Below, in pieces: positions 1 to 6,879 of a stretch of DNA of 8,405 bases (positions within the stretch are counted from its first letter, which is position 1; the number at the start of each line of letters is the position of its first letter). Below the pieces are notes generated by a model, which saw nothing but the letters and a program-made list of their open reading frames with translations, ran no database searches and was not told the DNA's origin. The stretch is from NCBI GenBank assembly GCA_947165745.1, contig CAMVBO010000053.1:1-8405 (forward strand), written 5' to 3'. The stretch is from an uncultured Clostridia bacterium (GTDB lineage Bacteria > Bacillota_A > Clostridia > Christensenellales > Aristaeellaceae). Position numbers and translations under genes: made by a program.

Positions 1-911
1 GCTCTTCCGAGGTGATCACCTTCTCGGAGGGCAACACGTTTGTGCGCATCAACGAAACCGTGCGCGACCGGGACGTGTTTCTCGTGCAGCCCATCGGCAT
101 GCATTCCAACGACGAATTCGTGGAGATCCTGTTCTGGATGGACGCCTTCAAGCGCTCCAGCGCCTTGTCCTGCACGCTCATCATGCCCTATTTCGGCTAT
201 GGCAAGGGCGACAAGAAGGACGAGCCCCGCGTGTCCATTCGCGCCCGGGTTTGCGCCGAGTGCATGGAACTGGCCGGCGCGGACCGCTTCGTGACCATGG
301 ACCTGCACGCCCCCCAGCTGCAGGGCTTCTTCAAGCGCCCCATGGACCACCTCTACGCCATGCCGATGCTCACCGAGGTCATCAAGCACGAACACATTGA
401 AAACGCGGTGATCGTCAGCCCCGACGCCGGTTTTGCCAAGCAGGCCCGCAAGTTTGCCGACGCGCTGCACCTGCCCATCGCCATCGGCGACAAGACCCGC
501 TCCGACCACAGCGAAAACGCCGAGGTGCTGGAGGTCATCGGCGATGTGAAGGGCAAGAACTGCATCATCACCGACGATTTCACCATCTCCGGCGGCACGC
601 TGGTGAACCTGGCCGAGACCCTGCGCGCCCGCGGCGCGAAGGAGATCGTGGCCCTGCTCAGCCACAACATCATCTCCGAAAAGGGCGTGGAGCGCATCAA
701 CGCCAGTCCCATCAAGCGCATCTACTCCACCGATACCGTGGAAAACCCCAACATCATCGGCCAGGAAAAGTTCCGCACGGTTTCCGTCGCGCCCATGTTC
801 GCCGAGACCGTAATGCGCTATTACAACTACCAGTCCGTCAATTCCATGTTCTTCAAGCTGCCCGACAACGTGGTCTCGGCCGGCTTCAAGCTGGCGGGGC
901 TGGAGATGTGA
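1..911 (+). CDS. prs: Ribose-phosphate pyrophosphokinase (PRPP synthetase), 5' end missing
   Basis: Makes PRPP from ribose 5-phosphate and ATP in the cytoplasm, for nucleotide, histidine and tryptophan synthesis. The frame is open to the left edge (first full codon at position 3), so the GTG at 12 is not the real start. Compared with normal enzymes about 30-35 N-terminal residues lie outside. Visible motifs are FSEGN/VRINETVRDRDVF, the catalytic flexible loop YFGYGKGDKKDEPR (189-230), MDLHAPQLQGFF (from 297) with the metal/ATP-site Asp and His, VSPDAGFAKQARK, and the PRPP loop DDFTISGGT (573-599). The sequence is full length to the C-terminal VAPMFAET...SVNSMFF block. It differs from the textbook enzyme in two active-site segments: the loop is usually GYARQDRK and the PRPP loop DDxIDTGGT. 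It therefore belongs to a divergent subgroup. Function as a PRPP synthetase is likely; a regulatory or paralogous role is possible. Confidence 0.93.
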   Translation, partial: SSEVITFSEGNTFVRINETVRDRDVFLVQPIGMHSNDEFVEILFWMDAFKRSSALSCTLIMPYFGYGKGDKKDEPRVSIRARVCAECMELAGADRFVTMDLHAPQLQGFFKRPMDHLYAMPMLTEVIKHEHIENAVIVSPDAGFAKQARKFADALHLPIAIGDKTRSDHSENAEVLEVIGDVKGKNCIITDDFTISGGTLVNLAETLRARGAKEIVALLSHNIISEKGVERINASPIKRIYSTDTVENPNIIGQEKFRTVSVAPMFAETVMRYYNYQSVNSMFFKLPDNVVSAGFKLAGLEM

Positions 912-937
912 TGGATACAGCTTGACGGTCAGCGGCC

Positions 938-971
938 ATTGGAATGGCGGGGGAGAGGCCGCCTTTCCAAT
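938..971 (+). terminator. Hairpin after prs, possible terminator
   Basis: ATTGGAA T GGCGG (938-950) pairs with CCGCC T TTCCAAT (959-971): 12 base pairs with one T-T mismatch around an 8-base loop. It begins 27 bases after the prs stop. There is no clear T-run directly after it, only TTAT and then GTTTT about 17 bases on, so termination may be weak. An alternative stem, GCGGCC (932-937) with GGCCGC (957-962), would exclude it. Confidence 0.5.
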
Positions 972-1017
972 TATCACCGAATTGCCGTTTTGTCTTAAAA
1001 CAGGAATATCACAGCGA

Positions 1018-1026
1018 TGGTATAAT
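1018..1026 (+). promoter_or_regulatory. Extended -10 promoter for the DUF4317 gene
   Basis: TGGTATAAT is a perfect -10 box (1021-1026) with the TG of an extended -10 element. No convincing -35 lies 16-18 bases upstream (998-1003 reads AAACAG), which fits an extended -10 promoter. Transcription would begin near 1033, leaving a leader of about 46 bases before the ATG at 1079. Confidence 0.65.
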
Positions 1027-1078
1027 CAATGGGTACGCAGTTCAATGCGTATCCATTCCATATTTAATGAGGTCAAAC

Positions 1079-2248
1079 ATGAACAGAAAAGAAATCGCCG
1101 AGATCCGCCGCCGCCTGAACCCGGACAAGAACGCCATCAGCCGGGTGCGCGGCTGTTATGTCAACGAAAAGCGGGAGGTGGTGGCCGCCTTCGACCGCTC
1201 GCTGCTCAGCTTTCCCCAGGAGGAGCAGGAGAAGTACCTGGCCATCTTCAAGCGCACGCTGGCGGGCGTGCCCGGGAAGAATCTGATTGACATTGAATTT
1301 CGCCCGGACCAGGTGATGGAGGACGAGGCTCACGGCCTGCTGATGGGCCTGCGCAACACCGCGCTGTCCGTGGACGAGGGCGCGGAGGCCCTGTGTGGCA
1401 AGATCATTGAGAATCTGGAGCTGGAGGGCAATTACCTGATCCTGATGATGCACGACGCCTATGACGTGCCCTTCAAGCACACCGACGAGAACAAGGTCGA
1501 CGTCATCAGCGAAGAGGTGTTCAACTACATCATCGTCAGCGTCTGCCCGGTGAAGCCCACCAAGCCGGCGCTCAGCTATTGCAGCGACGACAACGCCTTC
1601 CACAGCCGGGAGATGGACTGGGTGGTGTCCGCGCCGGAGCTGGGCTTCATGTTTCCCACCTTTGACGACCGCGCCGCCAACATCTACAGCGCACTGTACT
1701 TCACCCGCGACGCCGCCGACGTGCACGACGAGTTCATCGACGCGGTGTTCCACGCCGACGCGCCCATGCCCGCCGCAGAGCAGCGGGAGGTGTTCCAGGC
1801 GGTGCTGGAGGAGGCGCTGGACGAGGACCTGAGCTTTGAGGTGGCCCAGACCGTGCACGAGCAGTTCCGGGAGATGATCGAGGCCCACAACCAGGACAAG
1901 GCCGCCGAGCCGCTGGTAATCTCCAAGCGGGAGGTGACCGGCATGCTGGAATCCTGCGGCGTGCCGGACGCGAAGCTGGAGGCCTTCGAGCAGCGGTACG
2001 ACGCCGAGTTCGGCCAGGGCATGGAGCTGCGGGCCGTGAACATTGCCGAACCGAAGAAGTTTGAGGTGCGCACGCCGGATGTGGTGGTGCAGGTGAACCC
2101 GGAGCGCAGCGATTTGATTGAGACCCGGATCATCGACGGCTTCAAGTACATTCTCATCCGCGCCGACGAGGGCGTGGAGGTCAACGGGGTGAACATCTCC
2201 ATCGCCGCGGCCCAGGCCGAAGCGGGGGAGGGCGAAGCGCCGTTCTGA
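1079..2248 (+). CDS. DUF4317 family protein of unknown function
   Basis: A 389-residue soluble protein with no signal peptide or membrane segment. The N-terminus, MNRKEIAEIRRRLNPDKN followed by a GCYVNEKREVV segment, is the hallmark of the DUF4317 family, common in Clostridia and without a known biochemical role. The protein is acidic with many Glu/Asp residues, especially in the helical middle part (about residues 220-290). The ATG at 1079 is chosen because GAGG (1069-1072) sits six bases before it, an extended -10 promoter lies just upstream, and family similarity begins exactly there. The same frame is open back to 944, but that stretch carries the promoter and has no ribosome site. Transcribed alone; the next gene downstream is convergent. 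Family assignment is from recognised sequence pattern; no function can be inferred from the neighbours. Confidence 0.87.
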   Translation: MNRKEIAEIRRRLNPDKNAISRVRGCYVNEKREVVAAFDRSLLSFPQEEQEKYLAIFKRTLAGVPGKNLIDIEFRPDQVMEDEAHGLLMGLRNTALSVDEGAEALCGKIIENLELEGNYLILMMHDAYDVPFKHTDENKVDVISEEVFNYIIVSVCPVKPTKPALSYCSDDNAFHSREMDWVVSAPELGFMFPTFDDRAANIYSALYFTRDAADVHDEFIDAVFHADAPMPAAEQREVFQAVLEEALDEDLSFEVAQTVHEQFREMIEAHNQDKAAEPLVISKREVTGMLESCGVPDAKLEAFEQRYDAEFGQGMELRAVNIAEPKKFEVRTPDVVVQVNPERSDLIETRIIDGFKYILIRADEGVEVNGVNISIAAAQAEAGEGEAPF

Positions 2249-2288
2249 TGCATTGTCATGGACCACAAGAACAGATCCTGGTGGTTGC

Positions 2289-2366
2289 AAGTCAAGGAAA
2301 AGCAACACAGAAATGCAGTTCAAGGCGCCGAAAATGCATCTTGGGGAATTTAGAAACACACTCTAG
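2289..2366 (-). repeat. Partial copy (B) of a miniature inverted-repeat element
   Basis: Read on the minus strand from 2366, this stretch matches positions 5596-5673 at 74 of 78 bases. It starts with the same terminus, CTAGAGTGTGTTTCTAAA. Beyond the matching part (2249-2288) only scattered similarity remains, for example AATGCA next to the DUF4317 stop, and the opposite terminal repeat is absent. The copy is thus truncated or strongly diverged on the DUF4317 side. It carries no gene. Confidence 0.85.
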
Positions 2367-2427
2367 CGTCAGGATCTTTCCGTTTGAAAAAACCGGCGTT
2401 TGCGGCGCACGAGCCGTTTGTGCAGAA

Positions 2428-2547
2428 AAAACCGGATTGCCACGTCGAATCCTTTGGATTCTCCCCACAATGACGTTGTACACAGCCATTGGGCATCGCG
2501 TCATTGCAAGGGGCCCGCGTCAGCGGGCGACGTGGCAATTCGGTTTT
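2428..2547. terminator. Cloverleaf-like palindromic element, likely bidirectional terminator
   Basis: The outer arms (2428-2447 and 2528-2547) are inverted copies matching at 19 of 20 bases. Inside are three further stems: GAATCC/GGATTC (2447-2461), CAATGACG (2468-2475) with CGTCATTG (2499-2506), and GCCCGC/GCGGGC (2513-2528). Together they can fold as a multi-way junction closed by a long stem. On the minus strand the outer stem starts 8 bases after the psuG stop and is followed by a run of six T, as expected of a terminator. On the plus strand four T follow. The ATTGCCACG...CGTCATTGC core resembles a widely dispersed class of bacterial intergenic repeats (recalled, not searched). The rest of this gap (2367-2427) shows only a repeated AAAAAACCGG. 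Confidence 0.75.
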
Positions 2548-2555
2548 CTTGCAAA

Positions 2556-3461
<906 letters not shown>

Positions 3462-3462
3462 G

Positions 3463-4404
3463 CTATTCCTCCTGCTGTCTGATGAGTTTCATGCGCTCCA
3501 CGAGCGCCTTTTCGTCGATTTCCGGGCTCACCGTCTCCATGCTCTCCACGGCGATGGCGGCGGCGGCCAGACCGGCCGCGGCGCAGTCCCGCAGGGTACC
3601 TCCCCGCGCCAGCGCCCAGGTGAGGGCCGCGGTGAAGGCGTCGCCCGCGCCGGTGGCGTTCACCATGCGCACGGGCCCGCCCGGCAAAAACAGCGTCTCG
3701 TGCCCGTCCGCGCAGCAGACGCCCCGCTCGCCCAGGGTGATGAAGGCCCGATTCGCGCCCAGCGCCACCAGGCGGCGGGCGGCCCGGGCGGCGGAATCCG
3801 GCCCGTGGACGGGGATGCCGGTGAGGGTCTCCGCCTCGATGGCGTTGGGCTTGACAGCGGCCAGCTTCGGCAGCGCGCCCAGCAGCCGCGGGGCCTTCGC
3901 CGTGCTCACCGCGTCCGCCACCAGCGGCGCGCGCAGGCGCTCTGACAGGTATTCCAGCGTCCCGGCGGGCAGGTTGGCGTCCAGCACCACCGCGTCCATG
4001 CCGTCCAGCGTCTCCAACCGCGCCTCCAGCGCCTCCGGCGTCAGCCTGTCGCAGATGCCCATGTCGTTCACGGCCAGCTGCATGTCGCCGCCGGCGTCCG
4101 CGATGAACAGATAGGACGAGCTGGCCTCGCCGGGAAAGGTGAAGCACAAACCGGTGTCCACCCCCGCCCGGGCGCAGTCGGCGCGCACGAGTTCGGCGAA
4201 GGAATCCGTGCCCAGGGGGGCGATCAGGTGGGTTTCCGCCCCGAGCCGCGCCAGGTTGCAGGCGATGTTTCGGCCCACGCCCCCGGCGGACAGCCGCACC
4301 CTGCCGGGGCTGGAGTCCTGCATGGACAGCCTGCCCGCCGGGAAGCCGCCGATATCGATGTTCGCCGCGCCGATCACCGCGCAGCGCAGCCTGCAAACGC
4401 GCAT
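3463..4404 (-). CDS. psuK: PfkB-family kinase, probable pseudouridine kinase
   Basis: A 313-residue ribokinase/PfkB-fold sugar kinase. It should phosphorylate pseudouridine with ATP to give pseudouridine 5'-phosphate, the substrate of PsuG. The fold signatures are clear: [13 protein letters not shown] at the N-terminus, the first PfkB signature [15 protein letters not shown] (residues 41-55), [12 protein letters not shown] (185-196) and the second signature NATGAGDAF (249-257) with catalytic base Asp255. The ATG at 4404 has GAGGG (4411-4415 on the minus strand) six bases upstream and a consensus promoter just before it. Substrate assignment rests mainly on tight coupling to psuG (one base apart); by sequence alone it could be another nucleoside or sugar kinase. 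No pseudouridine transporter gene is adjacent, unlike in some operons of this type. Confidence 0.85.
   Translation of the reverse strand: MRVCRLRCAVIGAANIDIGGFPAGRLSMQDSSPGRVRLSAGGVGRNIACNLARLGAETHLIAPLGTDSFAELVRADCARAGVDTGLCFTFPGEASSSYLFIADAGGDMQLAVNDMGICDRLTPEALEARLETLDGMDAVVLDANLPAGTLEYLSERLRAPLVADAVSTAKAPRLLGALPKLAAVKPNAIEAETLTGIPVHGPDSAARAARRLVALGANRAFITLGERGVCCADGHETLFLPGGPVRMVNATGAGDAFTAALTWALARGGTLRDCAAAGLAAAAIAVESMETVSPEIDEKALVERMKLIRQQEE
3468..3473 (-). promoter_or_regulatory. psuG ribosome binding site inside the end of the kinase gene
   Basis: AGGAGG on the minus strand, six bases before the psuG ATG, lies within the last codons of the upstream kinase (it encodes part of its Gln-Glu-Glu end). 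The strong match explains efficient start of psuG despite the one-base gap between the genes. Confidence 0.85.
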
Positions 4405-4430
4405 AGCCGTCCCTCGCTTTCGTATCTACC

Positions 4431-4459
4431 ATTATACAACCGGCGGCTGCAGAAGACAA
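4431..4459 (-). promoter_or_regulatory. Sigma-A type promoter of the psuK-psuG operon
   Basis: On the minus strand, -35 TTGTCT (4459-4454), a spacer of exactly 17 bases and -10 TATAAT (4436-4431). The predicted start is near 4424, giving a very short leader of about 20 bases. An 8-base palindrome TGGCGCCA (4462-4469) abuts the upstream side of the -35. Confidence 0.75.
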
Positions 4460-4514
4460 GGTGGCGCCAGATAATTTCCTCGCTGGTTCCTGCGGCGGGT
4501 GGTCGCGACGATTC

Positions 4515-4531
4515 TTGTACGAAATGTACAA
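4515..4531. promoter_or_regulatory. Operator-like palindrome, site 1
   Basis: TTGTAC-GAAAT-GTACAA is a perfect 17-base inverted repeat in the AT-rich divergent gap between psuK and the wall hydrolase gene. It lies about 50 bases upstream of the hydrolase -35 and about 55 bases upstream of the psuK -35, so an upstream activator or a looping repressor could act from it. It matches no operator I can name. Confidence 0.5.
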
Positions 4532-4555
4532 AACTTTGTCGATATTATATACATA

Positions 4556-4575
4556 TTCGTGGGACATGTACGAAA
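4556..4575. promoter_or_regulatory. Operator-like repeat, site 2
   Basis: TTCGT (4556-4560) and ACGAA (4570-4574) form an inverted pair. The stretch also repeats TGTACGAAA (4567-4575), identical to 4516-4524 in site 1 and 51 bases away. It ends five bases before the likely -35 of the wall hydrolase gene, a position where a bound protein could touch RNA polymerase. Confidence 0.42.
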
Positions 4576-4579
4576 AATT

Positions 4580-4608
4580 TTCACAAAGCCCGTTGTTTTT
4601 GTCATAAT
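4580..4608 (+). promoter_or_regulatory. Promoter of the wall hydrolase gene
   Basis: TTCACA (4580-4585, five of six to consensus), 17 bases, then CATAAT (4603-4608, five of six). The start would be near 4615, leaving about 40 bases of leader that include the GGAGGT ribosome site at 4641-4646. A second candidate further down (TTGACT 4609-4614, TATAGT 4632-4637, spacer 17) would start inside the ribosome site and is less likely. Confidence 0.6.
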
Positions 4609-4654
4609 TTGACTATAAAATAGAAAGTACTTATAGTATCGGAGGTATGGCAGC

Positions 4655-5599
4655 ATGCCCAATCGGACGAGACATTTCCTGCGCGTCGCGCTGCTCCTGG
4701 CCCTCATGGCCATCATCGCGGGCACTTCCGCCCTGGCGGATTCCATCGCGGTGAAGCTGAACGCGACCACAAAGATCTATCAGTCCGCCGATCCCTCCGC
4801 CCGTTCCGTAAAGGCCCCCAAGAACCTGAAAGTCACGCTCAAGGCCTATGCCAAGGGCTGGGGAAAGATCTCCTATCGGGGCCATATCGGCTATGTGAAG
4901 CTGAAGTATCTGGATCGGGAAACCCCGGTGAAGGCCTATGTGGCCGAAAACGCGAAAGTCTACAAGGACGCCTCCGGCTCCAAAAAGCTGGGTACGGTGC
5001 CCGCCGGCACCGTGGTCTATGTTGTGGGCGTGGACGGCAGCTATGTGCGCGTCTGCAACAAGGCCGGCACGAAGCGTGGCTATATGAAGGCCAGCGTCCT
5101 GTCCGCCGAAAAGGTGAAGAACGACAGCGCCGAGGGCGACGCGGGCGGCGAAGCCGTGGCGGAAGCCGTGCCGGAGTCCCTGCGTTCCACCACCACGTCT
5201 CCCGGGGCGTCGAAGGTCGAATACGCCATCTACCTGGCGCAGAACCTGCTGCGCGCTCCCTATGCCGCGAACGCGACCCCGCCCAAGACCTTTGACTGCG
5301 CGAAGTTCTGCCACTACTGCTACACCAAGGCCCAGAGCGGCGCCATCAAGGGCACTTCCTATGCCCAGGGCTATGACGACAGCTATCCGAAGGTCGACTA
5401 CGACGATCTGAAGCGGGGCGACATGGTGTGCTTCGACACCATCAGCGACGACGACCAGTGCGACCACACCGGCATCTATCTGGGCGGCGGCTATTTCATC
5501 CACGCCTCCTCCGCGGCCAAGCAGGTGGTGCTCAGCTCCCTGAGCTCCGGCTACTACAAGCGCACGTTCAGCTGGGGAAGAAGGATATTTGAGGGCTAG
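4655..5599 (+). CDS. Secreted SH3b-SH3b-NlpC/P60 peptidoglycan endopeptidase
   Basis: A 314-residue exported wall hydrolase, expected to cut peptide stems of peptidoglycan (D,L-endopeptidase type). Residues 1-28 are a signal peptide (basic start, hydrophobic core, cleavage after SALA). Two bacterial SH3-like domains follow (about 31-86 and 92-149), then a low-complexity linker (about 150-185) and a C-terminal NlpC/P60 domain (about 188-314). The catalytic Cys215 is in FDCAKF, where FDCSGF is usual. His271 (CDHTGIYLG) and His283 (FIHASS) complete the triad, and KRGDMVCF precedes them as in the family. The domain has extra cysteines (219, 222, 259, 269). GGAGGT lies 8 bases before the ATG. The coding region ends flush with the domain, and its TAG stop is part of the terminal repeat of an adjacent inverted-repeat element. 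Monocistronic, divergent from psuK. Confidence 0.92.
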   Translation: MPNRTRHFLRVALLLALMAIIAGTSALADSIAVKLNATTKIYQSADPSARSVKAPKNLKVTLKAYAKGWGKISYRGHIGYVKLKYLDRETPVKAYVAENAKVYKDASGSKKLGTVPAGTVVYVVGVDGSYVRVCNKAGTKRGYMKASVLSAEKVKNDSAEGDAGGEAVAEAVPESLRSTTTSPGASKVEYAIYLAQNLLRAPYAANATPPKTFDCAKFCHYCYTKAQSGAIKGTSYAQGYDDSYPKVDYDDLKRGDMVCFDTISDDDQCDHTGIYLGGGYFIHASSAAKQVVLSSLSSGYYKRTFSWGRRIFEG

Positions 5600-5761
5600 A
5601 GCGTGTTTCTAAATTCCCCAAGATGCATTTTCGGCGCCTTGAACTGCATTTCTGCGTTGGTTTCCCTTGACTTAGCGCCACTAAGCCTGCGGAAAACCGC
5701 CTTGAAATGCAGCCCAATCCACTCGAAACTGCACATGTCTCATTTTAGAAACACACTCTAG
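5596..5761. mobile_element. Complete 166-bp miniature inverted-repeat element (A)
   Basis: Bounded by 18-base terminal inverted repeats, CTAGAGCGTGTTTCTAAA (5596-5613) and TTTAGAAACACACTCTAG (5744-5761), matching at 17 of 18. The inside is also palindromic: CTGCATTTC (5644-5652) pairs with GAAATGCAG (5704-5712), enclosing small hairpins CTTAG/CTAAG (5671-5685) and GCGG-AAAA-CCGC (5689-5700). It has no coding capacity, so if mobile it would need a transposase supplied from elsewhere. The palindromic CTAG ends hide any target duplication; TA or CTAG are both possible. The left 78 bases recur inverted at 2289-2366. It could instead be a non-mobile dispersed RNA-structure repeat. Confidence 0.75.
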
Positions 5762-5769
5762 ATGTATTG

Positions 5770-5800
5770 TGAGCGCCTGATGCCGACGCATCGCCGCTCA
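5770..5800. repeat. Small two-part hairpin
   Basis: TGAGCG (5770-5775) pairs with CGCTCA (5795-5800), and inside them GATGC (5779-5783) pairs with GCATC (5788-5792) around a CGAC loop. No T-run follows on either strand, so it is not a standard terminator by itself. It sits between element A and the long terminator. Confidence 0.5.
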
Positions 5801-5811
5801 TCGGAAAACAG

Positions 5812-5888
5812 AGATCCTTCGCTTCACCCGGGACGACGACACCGCAGTGTCTGTCTTCCCGGGTGAAGCGAAGGATCTGTCTGTTTTT
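5812..5888. terminator. Long nested hairpin, bidirectional terminator
   Basis: A perfect 22-base-pair stem (5812-5833 with 5857-5878) continues after a mismatch into GAC/GTC and GACAC/GTGTC, closed by a CGCA loop. Five T follow on the plus strand (5884-5888) and four T on the minus strand (GTTTTCC). It lies between the convergent wall hydrolase and dapF genes and can serve both. The stem is longer than needed for termination, so it may belong to a dispersed repeat family. Confidence 0.82.
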
Positions 5889-5910
5889 GGCAGCCGCTGT
5901 CACAGAGCGC

Positions 5911-6744
5911 CTACGCGTTCGGTTCCTCGCGCCACACGCCTGTGAAGCTGACCTGGGCCGGCCCCGTCATGTACAGGCGGCCGCCCTCGTCCCAGCGGAC
6001 GCGCAGCGTGCCGCCGGGCAGGCGGATGTCCGCCTCCCGGGGCAGGAGGCCGCGGCTGGCCCCGGCGGCCAGCACCGCGCAGGCCCCGGTGCCGCAGGCC
6101 AGCGTGGGGCCCGCGCCCCGCTCCCAGACGCGCACGTCCGCGCCGCCCGATTCGTTCACCCTGCAAAATTCGATGTTGGCGCGGCGGGGGAAGGCGCTGT
6201 GCCTTTCCAGCAGCGCGCCCAGGCGGGTAAATTCATCTCCATCGGGGTACAGGTCGAAGGTCACGGCGTGGGGGTTGCCCATGGACACGCAGAAGAAGCG
6301 CAGCGTCCGGCCTTCCACTTCCAGCGTGATTTCATTGCTCTCGGCGTTCACGGGGATCTTCGCCGGGTCGAAGACGGGCGCGCCCATGTCCACGGTCAGG
6401 CGCTTGGCCCGGTCGCCCTCGACTTCCAGCGCGAGCGTCATCACCCCGGCCAGCGTTTCGATGGTCATTGTCCGGTTGCGGCAAAGCCCGCCGTCGTACA
6501 GGAACTTGCCCAGGCAGCGGATGCCGTTGCCGCACATTTCCGGCTCCGAACCGTCGGCGTTGAAGATGCGCATGCGGGCGTCGGCCGCGTCGGAGGGCAG
6601 GGCCAGGATCAGCCCGTCCGCGCCGATGCCGGTATGCCGGTCGCACAGCCGCCTGGCCAGGGCGTCCGGCCGGGGCGTCGGTTGACGAAAGCCGTCGATT
6701 ATGATAAAATCATTACCGATACCATGCATCTTTGTGAATTGCAT
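5911..6744 (-). CDS. dapF: Diaminopimelate epimerase
   Basis: Converts LL- to meso-diaminopimelate, the last step before lysine decarboxylation and the source of the peptidoglycan cross-linking residue. It is a cytoplasmic, cofactor-free enzyme using two cysteines. The 277-residue length is normal. Motifs are MHGIGNDF at the start, TGIGADGLI (38-46), NADGSEPEMCGNGIRCLGKF (62-81) with the first catalytic Cys71, MGNPHAV (155-161), the ERGAG turn (208-212) and ACGTGACA (216-223) with the second catalytic Cys217. The start at 6744 has an AGGCGG-like site about 10 bases upstream and matches the conserved N-terminus. A consensus promoter lies 65-93 bases upstream. Transcribed alone; no other lysine gene is in view, and the short leader leaves no room for a lysine riboswitch. 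Confidence 0.96.
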   Translation of the reverse strand: MQFTKMHGIGNDFIIIDGFRQPTPRPDALARRLCDRHTGIGADGLILALPSDAADARMRIFNADGSEPEMCGNGIRCLGKFLYDGGLCRNRTMTIETLAGVMTLALEVEGDRAKRLTVDMGAPVFDPAKIPVNAESNEITLEVEGRTLRFFCVSMGNPHAVTFDLYPDGDEFTRLGALLERHSAFPRRANIEFCRVNESGGADVRVWERGAGPTLACGTGACAVLAAGASRGLLPREADIRLPGGTLRVRWDEGGRLYMTGPAQVSFTGVWREEPNA

Positions 6745-6781
6745 CGTGTCTGCCGCCTTTCCGCGTTTTCAGTGGGATCGG

Positions 6782-6798
6782 AGCCCGCATGGCGGGCT
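6782..6798 (-). promoter_or_regulatory. Hairpin at the 5' end of the dapF leader
   Basis: AGCCCGC-CAT-GCGGGCT is a perfect 7-base-pair stem with a 3-base loop, beginning within a few bases of the predicted dapF transcript start (about 6802 on the minus strand). No T-run follows on either strand. It could protect the 5' end of the mRNA. Confidence 0.5.
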
Positions 6799-6808
6799 TG
6801 TTGCGCCC

Positions 6809-6837
6809 ATTATAAACGATGGCGGAGCATTTTGCAA
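6809..6837 (-). promoter_or_regulatory. Sigma-A type promoter of dapF
   Basis: On the minus strand, -35 TTGCAA (6837-6832), a 17-base spacer and a perfect TATAAT (6814-6809). The predicted start is near 6802, giving a leader of about 58 bases. TTGCAA is its own reverse complement. TATACA at 6850-6855 could be the -10 for the divergent gene, but no suitable -35 is seen for it. Confidence 0.75.
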
Positions 6838-6879
6838 GGCCGGTGCCGGTATACACATGAGAATATGGAGGGTTTTTGA

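Noticed and set aside
1..10. GCTCTTCCGA at the window start matches part of a common sequencing adapter end
   Set aside because: The match stops after ten bases, and the stretch also fits the coding frame (Ser-Ser-Glu-Val before the conserved ITFSEGN block), so chance is as likely as adapter remains.
1073..2359. 428-codon open frame on the minus strand opposite the DUF4317 gene
   Set aside because: It is antisense to a clear family member, has no ribosome site, and its His/Val/Leu/Gly-heavy composition is typical of the antisense frame of GC-rich genes.
2289..2366. Element copy B as a complete mobile element ending at the DUF4317 stop
   Set aside because: No second terminal repeat is present between 2240 and 2290, so only a partial copy can be supported.
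4609..4637. TTGACT-17-TATAGT as the promoter of the wall hydrolase
   Set aside because: The boxes are good, but the transcript would begin near 4644 inside GGAGGT (4641-4646) and lose the ribosome site; TTCACA-17-CATAAT upstream fits better.
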